Source: Pasteurella oralis | Lineage (GTDB): Bacteria; Pseudomonadota; Gammaproteobacteria; Enterobacterales; Pasteurellaceae | Direction of reading: 5' to 3' | DNA length: 64,000 nt | NCBI RefSeq assembly: GCF_002850605.1 | Contig: NZ_NXGB01000005.1 | Coordinates: 62,001 to 126,000, forward strand | In this document: piece after piece, positions 47,871 to 57,197 of the stretch | Layout of the letters: each line of letters starts with the position of its first letter | How positions within the stretch are numbered: the stretch's first letter is position 1 | Position numbers and translations under genes: made by a program | Notes under the pieces: model-generated | Told to the model about the DNA's origin: nothing | Databases searched by the model: none | What the model saw: only the letters and a program-made list of their open reading frames with translations

Positions 47871-50800
47871 TTAAGCCCCCACTTTCTCAATATTAACTAA
47901 CATACATTTTGACTCAGGTGTTTGCGTATTTGCATCACCAGTACGAACAGTTAAGTTGTTCGCAAAGAAGCCTTTTTTGCCTACACTTGAGAAGCCCCAG
48001 TGAATTGGGATACCTACAGTATGAATTGGTTTTCCATCAGACATTAATGTACGGATACGTTTAGTGACAACTGCAACGGCTTTGATATAGCCACGTTTTG
48101 AGCTGACTTTCACTGTATCACCATTGCTGATGCCTTTTTCTTTCGCAAGATCTTCACCAATTTCGACGAATTGCTCAGGTTGAGCGATAACGTTTAAAAG
48201 TGAGTTCTTCGTCCAGTAATGGAAATGTTCAGTTAAACGATAAGTGGTTCCAACGTAAGGGAAATCAGCTGAAGTACCTAAATCTTCCTTATCTGCTGGT
48301 AGAATACGTGCAACTGGACTTGAGACTACATTTGGATGCAGAGGATTAGTGCCAATTGGGCTTTCCATTGGTTCATAGTGCTCAGGGAAAGGACCATCAA
48401 CCATACGTTCACGCACAAATAAACCACTTACGCCTTCTGGTTGCATAATAAATGGTAATGTCGAGCTATTCGGTGGTGCGGTACCAAAGTCAGCTACATC
48501 AATATAGTTCCAGTTTTTGCCATTCCATTTGACTAATGGACGTTTAGGGTTAAATGGATTACCTGCTAAATCAGCACTCGCACGGTTGTAAAGGATACGA
48601 CGGTTTAATGGCCATGCAAATGCCCAACCTAATGTATTACCTAGGTTAGATGGATCAGAGTTATCACGGTTTGCCATTTGGTTCCCTTTCTCTGTCCATT
48701 GACCGGTATAGATCCAGCAGCCACCAGAAGTGCTGCCATCATCACGCATTTGTGCAAAGCTTGAAAGGAGTTGTCCTTTTTTCAAGATGAGATTGCCATT
48801 TGCATCAAATAAATTTTCTAATGCATAACCATTATTCTCTTTAGCCACTTCTTCTGCTTTTGGTTCAAGTGGATTTGCATAGTTCCAGCTCATGGCTTCT
48901 AATGGCTCAAGTGGTGCTTTTCCACCTTCTGTTTTATACAAATGGATTAACTCTGCACGAATTTCAGATAAAATTTCGCCATCAGTTTTAGCCTCACCCG
49001 GTGGTTCTGCACCCTTCCAATGCCATTGCAACCAACGACCAGAGTTTGCAATAGAACCATCTTCTTCCACGAAACAAGTTGTTGGTAAACGGAAGACTTC
49101 AGTTTGAATCTCTTCAGTTTTTACATCATTGTATTCACCATGGTTCATCCAAAATTCTGATGTATCAGTAATAAGCGGATCAAAAATCACTAAGTATTTT
49201 AATTTGCTTAATGCTTTAATGATCTTGCCTGAATTTGGATAAGAAGCGATAGGGTTGAAACCTTGACAGAAATAACCATTCACACGACCTTGATACATTT
49301 CTTCAATGTAACGCATGTGATCCATTCCGCCTTTTGGCAGTTTTGGTAAATAATGGTAACCGAATTCATTTTCTTTAGTGCCTTTATCGGCATAGAACGT
49401 TTTTAGCATGCTGACCATGAACTTCGGTGTATTTTTCCAATAGTTCACCTGATCTTTCATCATCGTTTTTGGGGTAATACGATTTAAGAAAGCTTCTAGC
49501 GTAGCATCAGTTTCAGTTGGTAATGGAATATAAGCTGGTAGACGATTTGGGAATAAGCCTAAATCTGTAATACCTTGTACGTTTGAGTGACCGCGCAATG
49601 CGTTTACACCGCCACCAGAAACACCAATATTACCTAATAGCAATTGGATCATTGCCATAGTACGAATATTTTGTGAACCAACAGTATGTTGAGTCCAGCC
49701 TAATGCGTACATAAACGTTGCCGCTTTATCTGGTGCACAAGTTTTCGCAATTTCTTCGCAGAAAATTTGGAAGTCTTTTTGTTTTGTACCTGTAATACGT
49801 TCAACCATTTCTGGTGTATAACGGGAAACGTGTTGTTTTAACATGTTGATCACACAGCGTGGATCTTGCATACTCATGTCACGTTTAGGTTCACCATTTT
49901 CATCAAACTGGTATGCCCAAGTTGAACGATCATATTTACGGGTTTCTGAATCATAGCCAGAGAATAAGCCATCTTCAAATTTGAAATTCTCATTTACTAA
50001 GAATGTCGCATTAGTATAGTGTTTGACATATTCGTGTTGAATTTTGTCATGATTTAATAAGTAACGAATAACACCTGATAAGAAGGCAATATCGGTACCT
50101 GGACGTAGTGGCATATAAATATCGGCGACAGCGGCTGTACGGTTAAAACGTGGATCAACCACCATTAACTTCGCGCCGTTTTGTTTTTTCGCTTCAATTG
50201 CCCAACGGAATCCCACAGGGTGAGCTTCTGCGGCGTTACCACCCATTACAATAACAAGATCGGCATTTTTTATATCAACCCAGTGATTTGTCATCGCACC
50301 GCGACCAAATGATGGAGCAAGACTTGCTACCGTTGGTCCGTGTCAGATACTCGCTTGGTTATCGGTAAAAATCATACCGAGAGAACGTACAAATTTTTGA
50401 GTGAGGATACCTGTTTCATTGCTACATGCAGAACCTGCTAAGAAACCTGCTGTCATCCAGCGGTTAACTTCAACGCCTGCTTCATTATGCGTAATAAAGT
50501 TTTCGTCGCGGTCAGTTTTGATGTGTCGTGCGATACGTTCGATCGCCTCGTGCCAAGAAATACGTTTCCACTCTTTTGAGCCTGCTTCACGTACTTCTGG
50601 ATAAAGAACTCGGCGTTCACTGTTTACATAATCCAATGCGCCTGCACCTTTAGGACAGAGTGCACCACGGCTAACTGGATGATCAGGGTCACCTTCAATA
50701 TGGAATAATTTGCCTTTAGCATTTTTTGAACCGTCGCCTAGGCTATAAAGCAACATACCGCAACCAACGGCACAGTAAGTACAGGTATTACGTGTTTCTT

Positions 50801-50930
50801 TAGCACGTAATAATTTGTAATTGCGAGGTGCTGCTAATGCTTCTGTCGGTGCAAAGCCCAACATTGCCGCAGATGTACCCGCCATTCCCCCTGCACAGAT
50901 CTTGAAGAACTTTCTTCTACTGACCTGCAT
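47871..50930 (-). CDS. fdxG: Selenocysteine formate dehydrogenase catalytic (alpha) subunit
   Basis: A single 1019-residue gene read through an in-frame UGA (TCA at 50343-50345 on the plus strand), which encodes selenocysteine at codon 196 in QASI[24 protein letters not shown]. Selenocysteine is the molybdenum ligand of this family. The N-terminus is a twin-arginine signal ([14 protein letters not shown]), so the enzyme is periplasmic. It is followed by the 4Fe-4S motif [10 protein letters not shown]...[10 protein letters not shown]. The molybdopterin-binding domains continue to the C-terminus. Start ATG 50930 follows AAGGAGT. Length equals the family's. The two frames must not be annotated as separate genes or a pseudogene. 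Confidence 0.96.
50295..50345 (-). promoter_or_regulatory. UGA selenocysteine codon and candidate SECIS hairpin
   Basis: Directly after the UGA, the mRNA (minus strand) can fold a stem around GGTAGCAAGTCTTGCTCC, whose apical AAGUCUU loop resembles the E. coli fdnG/fdhF loop read by SelB. Outer pairing (CCAACGG side with the distal TTTGG side) is imperfect. The position immediately 3' to the UGA is as required for a bacterial SECIS. Confidence 0.7.
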
Positions 50931-51062
50931 AGATAATACTCCTTAGCGTGACAAAACAAGTTTGTTCGCATGTGATAGTAGTAAATTCGTTAAATAAATC
51001 GTTAAATATTTTTGGGCTTGTTTTTCACTTGTTAAAATTGTATTACAATCTTGCCAAGTTTT

Positions 51063-51107
51063 GAATTGTTGGTATATCTCATACAAGTATGTAAATACCT
51101 ACAATTT
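51063..51107. promoter_or_regulatory. Nested dyad between fdxG and fdhD
   Basis: Outer arms GAATTGTTGGTAT (51063-51075) and ATACCTACAATTT (51095-51107) are inverted repeats matching at 11 of 13 positions. In the centre sits the perfect palindrome CATAC-AA-GTATG (51080-51091). The array lies 133 bases from fdxG and 72 bases from fdhD, between the divergent promoters. I cannot match it to FNR (TTGAT-N4-ATCAA) or to the NarL/NarP heptamer. A direct repeat TCGTTAAATA (about 50987-51008) lies nearby. Confidence 0.5.
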
Positions 51108-51178
51108 AAGCACCTTTTAGGATACTGATTTTTTAATGGTAAATCTATAACCCATAACCATTAATAAGGAAAAATATT

Positions 51179-52000
51179 TTGACTTGGATCACAAAAGTAA
51201 AAGTTAGTTTTTTTAATAAATTAACAAAAAACCAACAAATAAAAAACAAAACAATAACTTATGCGTTAAAAGAAGAAAATCTTGCTACAGAGACTCCCGT
51301 TGCTTTAGTTTATAACGGAATTTCCCATACAGTAATGATGTGTTCACCACAAAATTTGGCTGACTTCGCCTTAGGTTTTTCTTTGGCTGAAGGAATTATT
51401 GATAAAGTGAGTGATATTTATGGCATTGATGTTATTAGGGTATGCCATGGGATTGAAGTGCAAATTGAGCTAGCAACCCGTTGTTTTGTGCGTTTAAAAG
51501 AGCAACGTCGTACTTTAGCGGGGCGTACTGGTTGTGGGATTTGTGGTACTGAACAATTGCAACAAGTACATAAAAATTTGCCAAAATTAGACCGCACTTT
51601 GCAGTTTGATTTAAATAAATTAGAAGATTGCCTTAACCAATTACAACAAGCGCAAGAATTAGGCAAACAAACAGGATCAACTCACGCCGCAGGCTTTTTT
51701 GATATTGCAGGTCATTTATTAGCAATTCGTGAAGATGTTGGACGTCATGTGGCTTTAGATAAGTTATTAGGTTGGTATGCTAAACAAGGTAAACCAACAG
51801 GTTTTGTTGTCGTGACCAGTCGTGCTAGTTATGAAATGGTACAAAAAACAGCGGTATGTGGTGTTGAGATGTTAATTGCAATTTCAGCGGGTACAGAGTT
51901 GGCTGTGAGTATGGCAGAACAATGTGGATTGACATTAGTTGGCTTTGCTCGAGAAGGTCGCGCCACAATATATGCAGGAAAAGAGCGGTTGTTTTTTTAA
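51179..52000 (+). CDS. fdhD: Formate dehydrogenase accessory sulfurtransferase FdhD
   Basis: A 273-residue protein that transfers sulfur to the molybdenum cofactor of formate dehydrogenase. Family blocks: [35 protein letters not shown], the redox motif GRTGCGICG (near residue 118), [10 protein letters not shown] and [15 protein letters not shown]. Start is an unusual TTG at 51179 with AAGGA eight bases upstream; it gives the family N-terminus [11 protein letters not shown], and no ATG is in place. Divergent from fdxG. Confidence 0.93.
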   Translation: MTWITKVKVSFFNKLTKNQQIKNKTITYALKEENLATETPVALVYNGISHTVMMCSPQNLADFALGFSLAEGIIDKVSDIYGIDVIRVCHGIEVQIELATRCFVRLKEQRRTLAGRTGCGICGTEQLQQVHKNLPKLDRTLQFDLNKLEDCLNQLQQAQELGKQTGSTHAAGFFDIAGHLLAIREDVGRHVALDKLLGWYAKQGKPTGFVVVTSRASYEMVQKTAVCGVEMLIAISAGTELAVSMAEQCGLTLVGFAREGRATIYAGKERLFF

Positions 52001-52018
52001 GAATTTTCTCTATAATTT

Positions 52019-52038
52019 TACTGTATAAAAAGACAGTT
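52019..52038 (+). promoter_or_regulatory. lexA-box: LexA (SOS) box upstream of uvrD
   Basis: TACTGTATAAAAAGACAGTT matches the LexA consensus core CTGT-N8-ACAG exactly, with TA on the left. It lies about 115 bases upstream of the uvrD start. uvrD is SOS-induced in E. coli, so the placement is as expected. Confidence 0.8.
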
Positions 52039-52057
52039 TGATGACATACTCAACATT

Positions 52058-52090
52058 GGGGCAGCGCATAGTGTCTGCCCTGATTTATTC
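52058..52090 (+). terminator. Probable hairpin terminator or leader between fdhD and uvrD
   Basis: GGGGCAG ... CTGCCC inverted repeat (52058-52080) followed by TGATTTATTCC. It lies downstream of the LexA box, so it may terminate fdhD or form a uvrD leader structure; it has only a weak T tail. Confidence 0.45.
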
Positions 52091-52152
52091 CATTTAGTTA
52101 CTGGTATGATGTAAATGGAATAGTAAAATGAAAAATGAAGGTAAAGAGCAGC

Positions 52153-54333
52153 ATGGATATTTCAGAATTATTGGATGGGTTAAACGATAAACAACGTGAA
52201 GCAGTGGCTGCACCTTTAGGTAATTACCTCGTTTTAGCTGGGGCAGGTAGTGGAAAAACGCGTGTATTGACTCATCGTATTGCTTGGCTGATTGCAGTCG
52301 AAACTATTTCTGAAGGCAGTATTATGGCAGTAACCTTTACCAATAAAGCTGCTGCTGAAATGCGTCAACGTATTGAAAAGACCTTAGCTCAACATGCGGC
52401 AAAACGCTTATTTGGTATGTGGGTAGGAACTTTCCATAGTATTGCACATCGTTTACTACGCGCTCACCATCTTGATGCCAACCTTCCACAAGATTTCCAA
52501 ATTCTCGATTCTGATGATCAACTTCGTTTAGTTAAACGCTTACTTAAATTACACAATTTTGATGAGAAAATTTTTATTCCCAAACAAGTCTGTTGGTATA
52601 TTAATAATAAGAAAGATGAAGGGTTACGCGCGCATCAAATTGATGATAACAACGATCGCCATGAACGTGAATGGATTAAGATTTATCAAATTTATCAGGA
52701 TACTTGTGATCGTGCAGGTTTAGTGGATTTTGCAGAGTTGTTGTTACGCGCTTATGAACTGTGGCTGAAAAAGCCCGTTATCCTACAACGCTACCAACAA
52801 CGTTTCCAGCATATCTTAGTCGACGAGTTTCAAGATACGAATAAAATTCAATATGCTTGGGTCAGATTGTTAGCTGGTGAGCAAGGTAAAGTGATGATTG
52901 TGGGGGATGATGATCAATCCATCTATGGTTGGCGTGGTGCAAAAATTGAAAATATTCAACGCTTTTTAGAGGATTTCCCTCAAGCACAAACAATTCGTCT
53001 TGAACAAAATTACCGCTCTACGGGTAATATTTTACAAAGCGCTAATCAGCTTATTGCAAATAATAGCAACCGATTAGGTAAGAATTTATGGACAGAAGGA
53101 GAGCTGGGCGATCCTGTAGGGATCTATGCTGCATTTAATGAACTGGATGAAGCCTTATTTGTTGCGGCACAAGTGAAACAGTGGTTGGAGCAAGGGGGCA
53201 AGTTGAATGACTGTGCGATCTTGTATCGTAGTAATAGCCAATCACGAGTTATCGAAGAAGCGTTGATTCGTGCACAAATCCCGTACCGTATTTATGGCGG
53301 AATGCGCTTCTTTGAACGCCAGGAAATTAAAGATGCATTAGCTTATTTACGTTTAATTGCCAATCGTCAGGATGATGCAGCTTTTGAGCGAGTAATCAAT
53401 ACGCCAGCACGTGGGATTGGAGATCGAACCTTGGATATTTTACGTCGCTTAACTCGTGAACGTGCGGTGACGTTATGGCAAGCTACTCACTTAGCGATTG
53501 ATGAGAACTTACTGACTGGACGAGCAGCTATTGCGTTACAGCGTTTTATCGAGTTAATTAACTCGTTACACCAAGACAGTGCCGAAATGCCATTATTTGC
53601 CCAAACTGATTTTGTCATCAAACATTCTGGTTTATATGAAATGTATAAGCAAGAAAAGGGCGAAAAAGGCGAAGTTCGGATTGAAAACTTAGAAGAGTTA
53701 GTGACAGCAACCAAAGAGTTTATTAAGCCTGATGAAGCGGAGGAGCTTTCTGATTTAACTGCATTCTTAACACATGCTTCATTAGAAGCGGGTGAAGAAC
53801 AGGCTTCTCCACATCAAGATTATGTAGAAATGATGACCTTACATTCTGCTAAAGGCTTAGAATTTCCACGTGTGTTTATGGTTGGTGTTGAAGAAGGCTT
53901 ATTTCCAAGTTTCCGTTCTTTTGAAGAGCCAGGACGCTTAGAAGAAGAACGCCGATTAGCTTATGTAGGAATTACTCGAGCTAAACAAAAGTTAACGATT
54001 TGTTATGCGGAAAGTCGTCGTTTATATGCTAAAGAAGAACGTCATTTGCCTTCACGTTTTATCGCTGAATTACCATCAAAATGCATTCAAGAGGTACGTT
54101 TACGTGGTACAGTCACGCGCGCGATGAATCAACAAAAAGTGGGATCTGTTGCGCCAACTCTGAACGAGAGTGAATGGAAAATGGGGCAAAAAGTATTACA
54201 TGCGAAATTTGGACAAGGTACAATCATTAATGTTGAAGGTACTGATAACAACACACGTTTACAAATTGCTTTTCAAAATCAAGGAATTAAATGGCTTATC
54301 GCACATTTGGCAAAATTAGAAAAGCTACGTTAA
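52153..54333 (+). CDS. uvrD: DNA helicase II UvrD
   Basis: A 726-residue superfamily 1A 3'-5' helicase of nucleotide excision and mismatch repair. Motifs in order: Walker A AGAGSGKT, Ia AVTFTNKAAAEM, II LVDEFQDT, III VGDDDQSIYGWRGA, IV QNYRST, V/VI MTLHSAKGLEFP and VGITRAK. The N-terminus MDISELLDGLNDKQREAVAAP matches UvrD, not Rep. The C-terminus has the UvrD tail (VLHAKFGQGTIINVEG). I prefer ATG 52153 to the ATG six codons earlier (52135) by family alignment. Confidence 0.95.
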   Translation: MDISELLDGLNDKQREAVAAPLGNYLVLAGAGSGKTRVLTHRIAWLIAVETISEGSIMAVTFTNKAAAEMRQRIEKTLAQHAAKRLFGMWVGTFHSIAHRLLRAHHLDANLPQDFQILDSDDQLRLVKRLLKLHNFDEKIFIPKQVCWYINNKKDEGLRAHQIDDNNDRHEREWIKIYQIYQDTCDRAGLVDFAELLLRAYELWLKKPVILQRYQQRFQHILVDEFQDTNKIQYAWVRLLAGEQGKVMIVGDDDQSIYGWRGAKIENIQRFLEDFPQAQTIRLEQNYRSTGNILQSANQLIANNSNRLGKNLWTEGELGDPVGIYAAFNELDEALFVAAQVKQWLEQGGKLNDCAILYRSNSQSRVIEEALIRAQIPYRIYGGMRFFERQEIKDALAYLRLIANRQDDAAFERVINTPARGIGDRTLDILRRLTRERAVTLWQATHLAIDENLLTGRAAIALQRFIELINSLHQDSAEMPLFAQTDFVIKHSGLYEMYKQEKGEKGEVRIENLEELVTATKEFIKPDEAEELSDLTAFLTHASLEAGEEQASPHQDYVEMMTLHSAKGLEFPRVFMVGVEEGLFPSFRSFEEPGRLEEERRLAYVGITRAKQKLTICYAESRRLYAKEERHLPSRFIAELPSKCIQEVRLRGTVTRAMNQQKVGSVAPTLNESEWKMGQKVLHAKFGQGTIINVEGTDNNTRLQIAFQNQGIKWLIAHLAKLEKLR

Positions 54334-54366
54334 TATAGCCCAAACATAGCGTTTAATTTTGTCAGA

Positions 54367-54406
54367 ATAGATTGCACTTTAACTGTTTAAGTGCGGTCTG
54401 TTTTTA
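54367..54406 (+). terminator. Terminator after uvrD containing an uptake word
   Basis: AGATTGCACTTTAA and TTTAAGTGCGGTCT pair imperfectly (one G-U) around a CTG loop and are followed by GTTTTT, 34 bases after the uvrD stop. The right arm is an exact uptake word (54389-54397). Confidence 0.75.
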
Positions 54407-54526
54407 GAAAATTTGTGCTGAATTGATGTGTTGACTTCGTGTTTTACTCCCAATTCTTACTTAAATAAAAAAAAGAATTAGTATATGATATAGGCTAATT
54501 TTGATTCTAATAAAAAACCAACTCTT

Positions 54527-55930
54527 ATGGCAAAAAAGACCTCCCAGATTTCAACTAAACCACTTGAACAAGGCATTGTGCCGCCTCATTCCTTAGAGGC
54601 GGAACAGTCTGTTTTAGGGGGCATTCTTATTCATCCTGCACATTGGGATAGCATTAGTGATATGTTAATTCCTGATGATTTTTATTTAGCCGCTCATCGT
54701 GTCATTTTTCAAGAGATGGAAAACTTGGTACGCCAAGGTAAACCAATTGATTTAATTAATATTTATGAATTTCTGAAAGAGAAAAATTTAAGTGAAGATG
54801 TCGGTGGATTTGCTTATTTAGCTGAGCTTTCGAAAAATACACCAAGTGTTTCTAATATTGTTTCTTATGCAGCGATTGTACGTGATCGTGCGATCTTACG
54901 TGATTTAATCAGTGTGAGTAATGATGTGGCACAAAGTTGTTACAGCACTAAAGGTATGGAAGTAAAAGATATTTTAGATGAGGCAGAACGAAAAGTATTT
55001 GCGATTTCTGAAAAAAGGACGACTTCAAATGATGGTCCACAAAATATCTGCGCTATTCTTGAAAAGACTATTGATCGTATTGAGTTATTAAGTAAAGCGG
55101 AAGGGCATAACGGTATCACTGGGGTCAGTACGGGCTTTGATGCGCTTGATAAAAAAACAGCGGGCTTACAGCCTTCAGATTTGATTATTGTTGCCGCGCG
55201 TCCATCAATGGGGAAAACCACTTTTGCGATGAACCTGTGTGAAAATGCGGCATTGAAAAGTGAGAAACCTGTGCTTGTATTCAGTTTAGAGATGCCAGCA
55301 GAACAGATTATGATGCGTTCATTAGCTTCTTTATCGCGTGTGGATCAAACAAAAATTCGTACTGGGCAGGGGTTAGATCAAAGCGACTGGTCAAAAATTG
55401 GTAGTACAATGGGACTTTTTGCAAATAAACCAAATTTATATATTGATGATTCTTCTGGTTTAACACCGACAGAATTGCGTTCAAGAGCAAGACGCGTATA
55501 TCGGGAAAATGGTGGGTTAAGCCTAATTATGGTGGACTATTTACAATTAATGCGTGCGCCAGGGTTTGCCGATAACCGTACTTTAGAAATTGCAGAAATT
55601 TCTCGTTCTTTAAAAGCACTGGCAAAAGAATTGGAAGTGCCGGTCATTGCATTGTCACAGCTTAACCGTACGTTAGAAAATCGCGCAGATAAACGTCCTG
55701 TCAATTCAGATTTACGTGAGTCTGGCTCTATTGAGCAAGATGCTGACTTGATCATGTTTATTTATCGTGATGAAGTGTATAACGAAAACTCCGAAGATAA
55801 AGGGGTCGCAGAGATTATTATTGGTAAACAGCGTAACGGTCCAATTGGACGTGTCAGACTTGCCTTTAGAGGACAATATTCTCGCTTTGATAATTTAGCT
55901 GAACAACGAGATATGAGAGACGATTATTAA
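54527..55930 (+). CDS. dnaB: Replicative DNA helicase DnaB
   Basis: A 467-residue hexameric replication-fork helicase. The N-terminal domain (PPHSLEAEQSVLGGILIHP), Walker A (ARPSMGKTTFAMN near residue 225), Walker B region (LIMVDYLQLM) and the motif SDLRESGSIEQDADLIMFIYR are all present. The stop overlaps the alr start (TAATG), and in H. influenzae the same pair precedes pgi. Confidence 0.97.
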   Translation: MAKKTSQISTKPLEQGIVPPHSLEAEQSVLGGILIHPAHWDSISDMLIPDDFYLAAHRVIFQEMENLVRQGKPIDLINIYEFLKEKNLSEDVGGFAYLAELSKNTPSVSNIVSYAAIVRDRAILRDLISVSNDVAQSCYSTKGMEVKDILDEAERKVFAISEKRTTSNDGPQNICAILEKTIDRIELLSKAEGHNGITGVSTGFDALDKKTAGLQPSDLIIVAARPSMGKTTFAMNLCENAALKSEKPVLVFSLEMPAEQIMMRSLASLSRVDQTKIRTGQGLDQSDWSKIGSTMGLFANKPNLYIDDSSGLTPTELRSRARRVYRENGGLSLIMVDYLQLMRAPGFADNRTLEIAEISRSLKALAKELEVPVIALSQLNRTLENRADKRPVNSDLRESGSIEQDADLIMFIYRDEVYNENSEDKGVAEIIIGKQRNGPIGRVRLAFRGQYSRFDNLAEQRDMRDDY

Positions 55931-57012
55931 TGAATATGAAACCTGCAACAGCCAAAATTAGTTCTGTTGCGCTAAAACATAATATCCAAACTATTAAGCA
56001 GAAAGCACCAAACAGTAAAATTATTGCAGTCGTCAAAGCAAATGCTTATGGGCACGGAGTCGTGTTTGTATCATCCGCCGTAGAAGACATGGTTGATTGC
56101 TTTGGTGTTGCTCGTTTAGAAGAAGCCTTAAGTTTACGCTCAAATGGGATTACGAAACCTATTTTGTTACTTGAAGGCTTTTTTTGTGATAAAGATTTGC
56201 CTGTTATTGCGATCAATAATATTCAAACCGTTGTACATAATGTGGAGCAATTACGGGCATTGCAAGCAGCAAAAGTGCCAACACCAATTAAAGTTTGGCT
56301 TAAAATTGATACGGGCATGCACCGTTTAGGCGTAGATTTAGATCAAGTTGATGACTTTTATCACACACTTAAAAGCTCACCTAATGTCGATCCTGATATT
56401 TGTTTTATTAGCCATTTTAGTCGTGCAGATGAGCTAGACTGTGATTATACGTCGATGCAATTAAGTCGTTTCTTGCATTGTACAAAAGATAAAAATGGAC
56501 AGCGCAGTATTGCTGCTTCAGGCGGCATTTTGTTTTGGTCAGAATCGCATTTAGATTGGATTCGACCAGGCATTATTATGTATGGCATTTCACCAGTCAA
56601 CATCCCTGCACAAGAATATGATCTTACACCAGTTATGATGTTAACCTCCTCGTTAATTGCTATTAAAAATCATAAAGAAGGTGAACCTGTTGGTTATGGT
56701 GGAGTATGGGTGAGCGATAAAGAAACTAAAATTGGTGTGGTCGCGATTGGTTATGGTGATGGCTATCCTCGAGATGTGCCGACAGGAACGCCTGTGTATT
56801 TAAATGGTCGCCGTGTACCAATAGTAGGTAAGGTATCTATGGATATGCTGACGGTAGATTTAGGTCAAGAAAGCCAAGATAGTGTTGGTGATGAAGTAAT
56901 TTTATGGGGTAAAGAGCTTCCCATTGAAGAAATTGCCAAAATTAGTGGCGTAATCAGCTATGAACTTATTACAAAGTTAACGCCACGTGTATTAACAGAA
57001 TATGTGGATTAA
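55930..57012 (+). CDS. alr: Alanine racemase
   Basis: A 360-residue PLP enzyme giving D-alanine for peptidoglycan. The PLP lysine is Lys36 in VVKANAYGHG; the catalytic Tyr lies in VVAIGYGDGYPR near residue 273. PGIIMYGISP and GKVSMDMLTVDLG are also typical. Its ATG overlaps the dnaB stop. In H. influenzae pgi follows directly; here about 5.8 kb of R-M and thiamine DNA intervenes. Confidence 0.96.
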   Translation: MNMKPATAKISSVALKHNIQTIKQKAPNSKIIAVVKANAYGHGVVFVSSAVEDMVDCFGVARLEEALSLRSNGITKPILLLEGFFCDKDLPVIAINNIQTVVHNVEQLRALQAAKVPTPIKVWLKIDTGMHRLGVDLDQVDDFYHTLKSSPNVDPDICFISHFSRADELDCDYTSMQLSRFLHCTKDKNGQRSIAASGGILFWSESHLDWIRPGIIMYGISPVNIPAQEYDLTPVMMLTSSLIAIKNHKEGEPVGYGGVWVSDKETKIGVVAIGYGDGYPRDVPTGTPVYLNGRRVPIVGKVSMDMLTVDLGQESQDSVGDEVILWGKELPIEEIAKISGVISYELITKLTPRVLTEYVD

Positions 57013-57023
57013 TAGTAGATAAA

Positions 57024-57053
57024 GAAAGTGCGGTCAGTTTTACCGCATTTTTT
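57024..57053 (+). terminator. Terminator after alr containing an uptake word
   Basis: GAAAGTGCGGT and ACCGCATTTTTT pair around a CAGTTTT loop, 11 bases after the alr stop, with a T tail. The left arm is an exact uptake word (57026-57034). Confidence 0.82.
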
Positions 57054-57058
57054 AGTAT

Positions 57059-57135
57059 AATCAATGTTGTTCAACGCATTGATTATCATAACTCAATTAA
57101 AATTAGAATGTTTAAAAAAGCATTCTAAAATTTTT
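57059..57135 (+). other. Two hairpins upstream of mod
   Basis: AATCAATG-TTG-TT-CAA-CG-CATTGATT (57059-57084) forms one stem. AGAATG...CATTCT with AAAATTTTTTT following (57104-57137) forms a second, terminator-like one. They mark the junction between the alr operon and the R-M locus; mod then starts at 57198, so its promoter must lie in about 60 bases or upstream through these hairpins. Confidence 0.5.
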
Positions 57136-57197
57136 TTGATAACATGAAATGTTTAAAGAAGGCAAAGTTTTACTTCATATATTGTTAAGGAGAAAAA

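Noticed and set aside
47871-50930. fdxG as a broken gene (two frames split by TGA)
   Set aside because: Both frames are in phase and the TGA sits at the conserved selenocysteine site (Sec-HGPTV), so it is a read-through gene.
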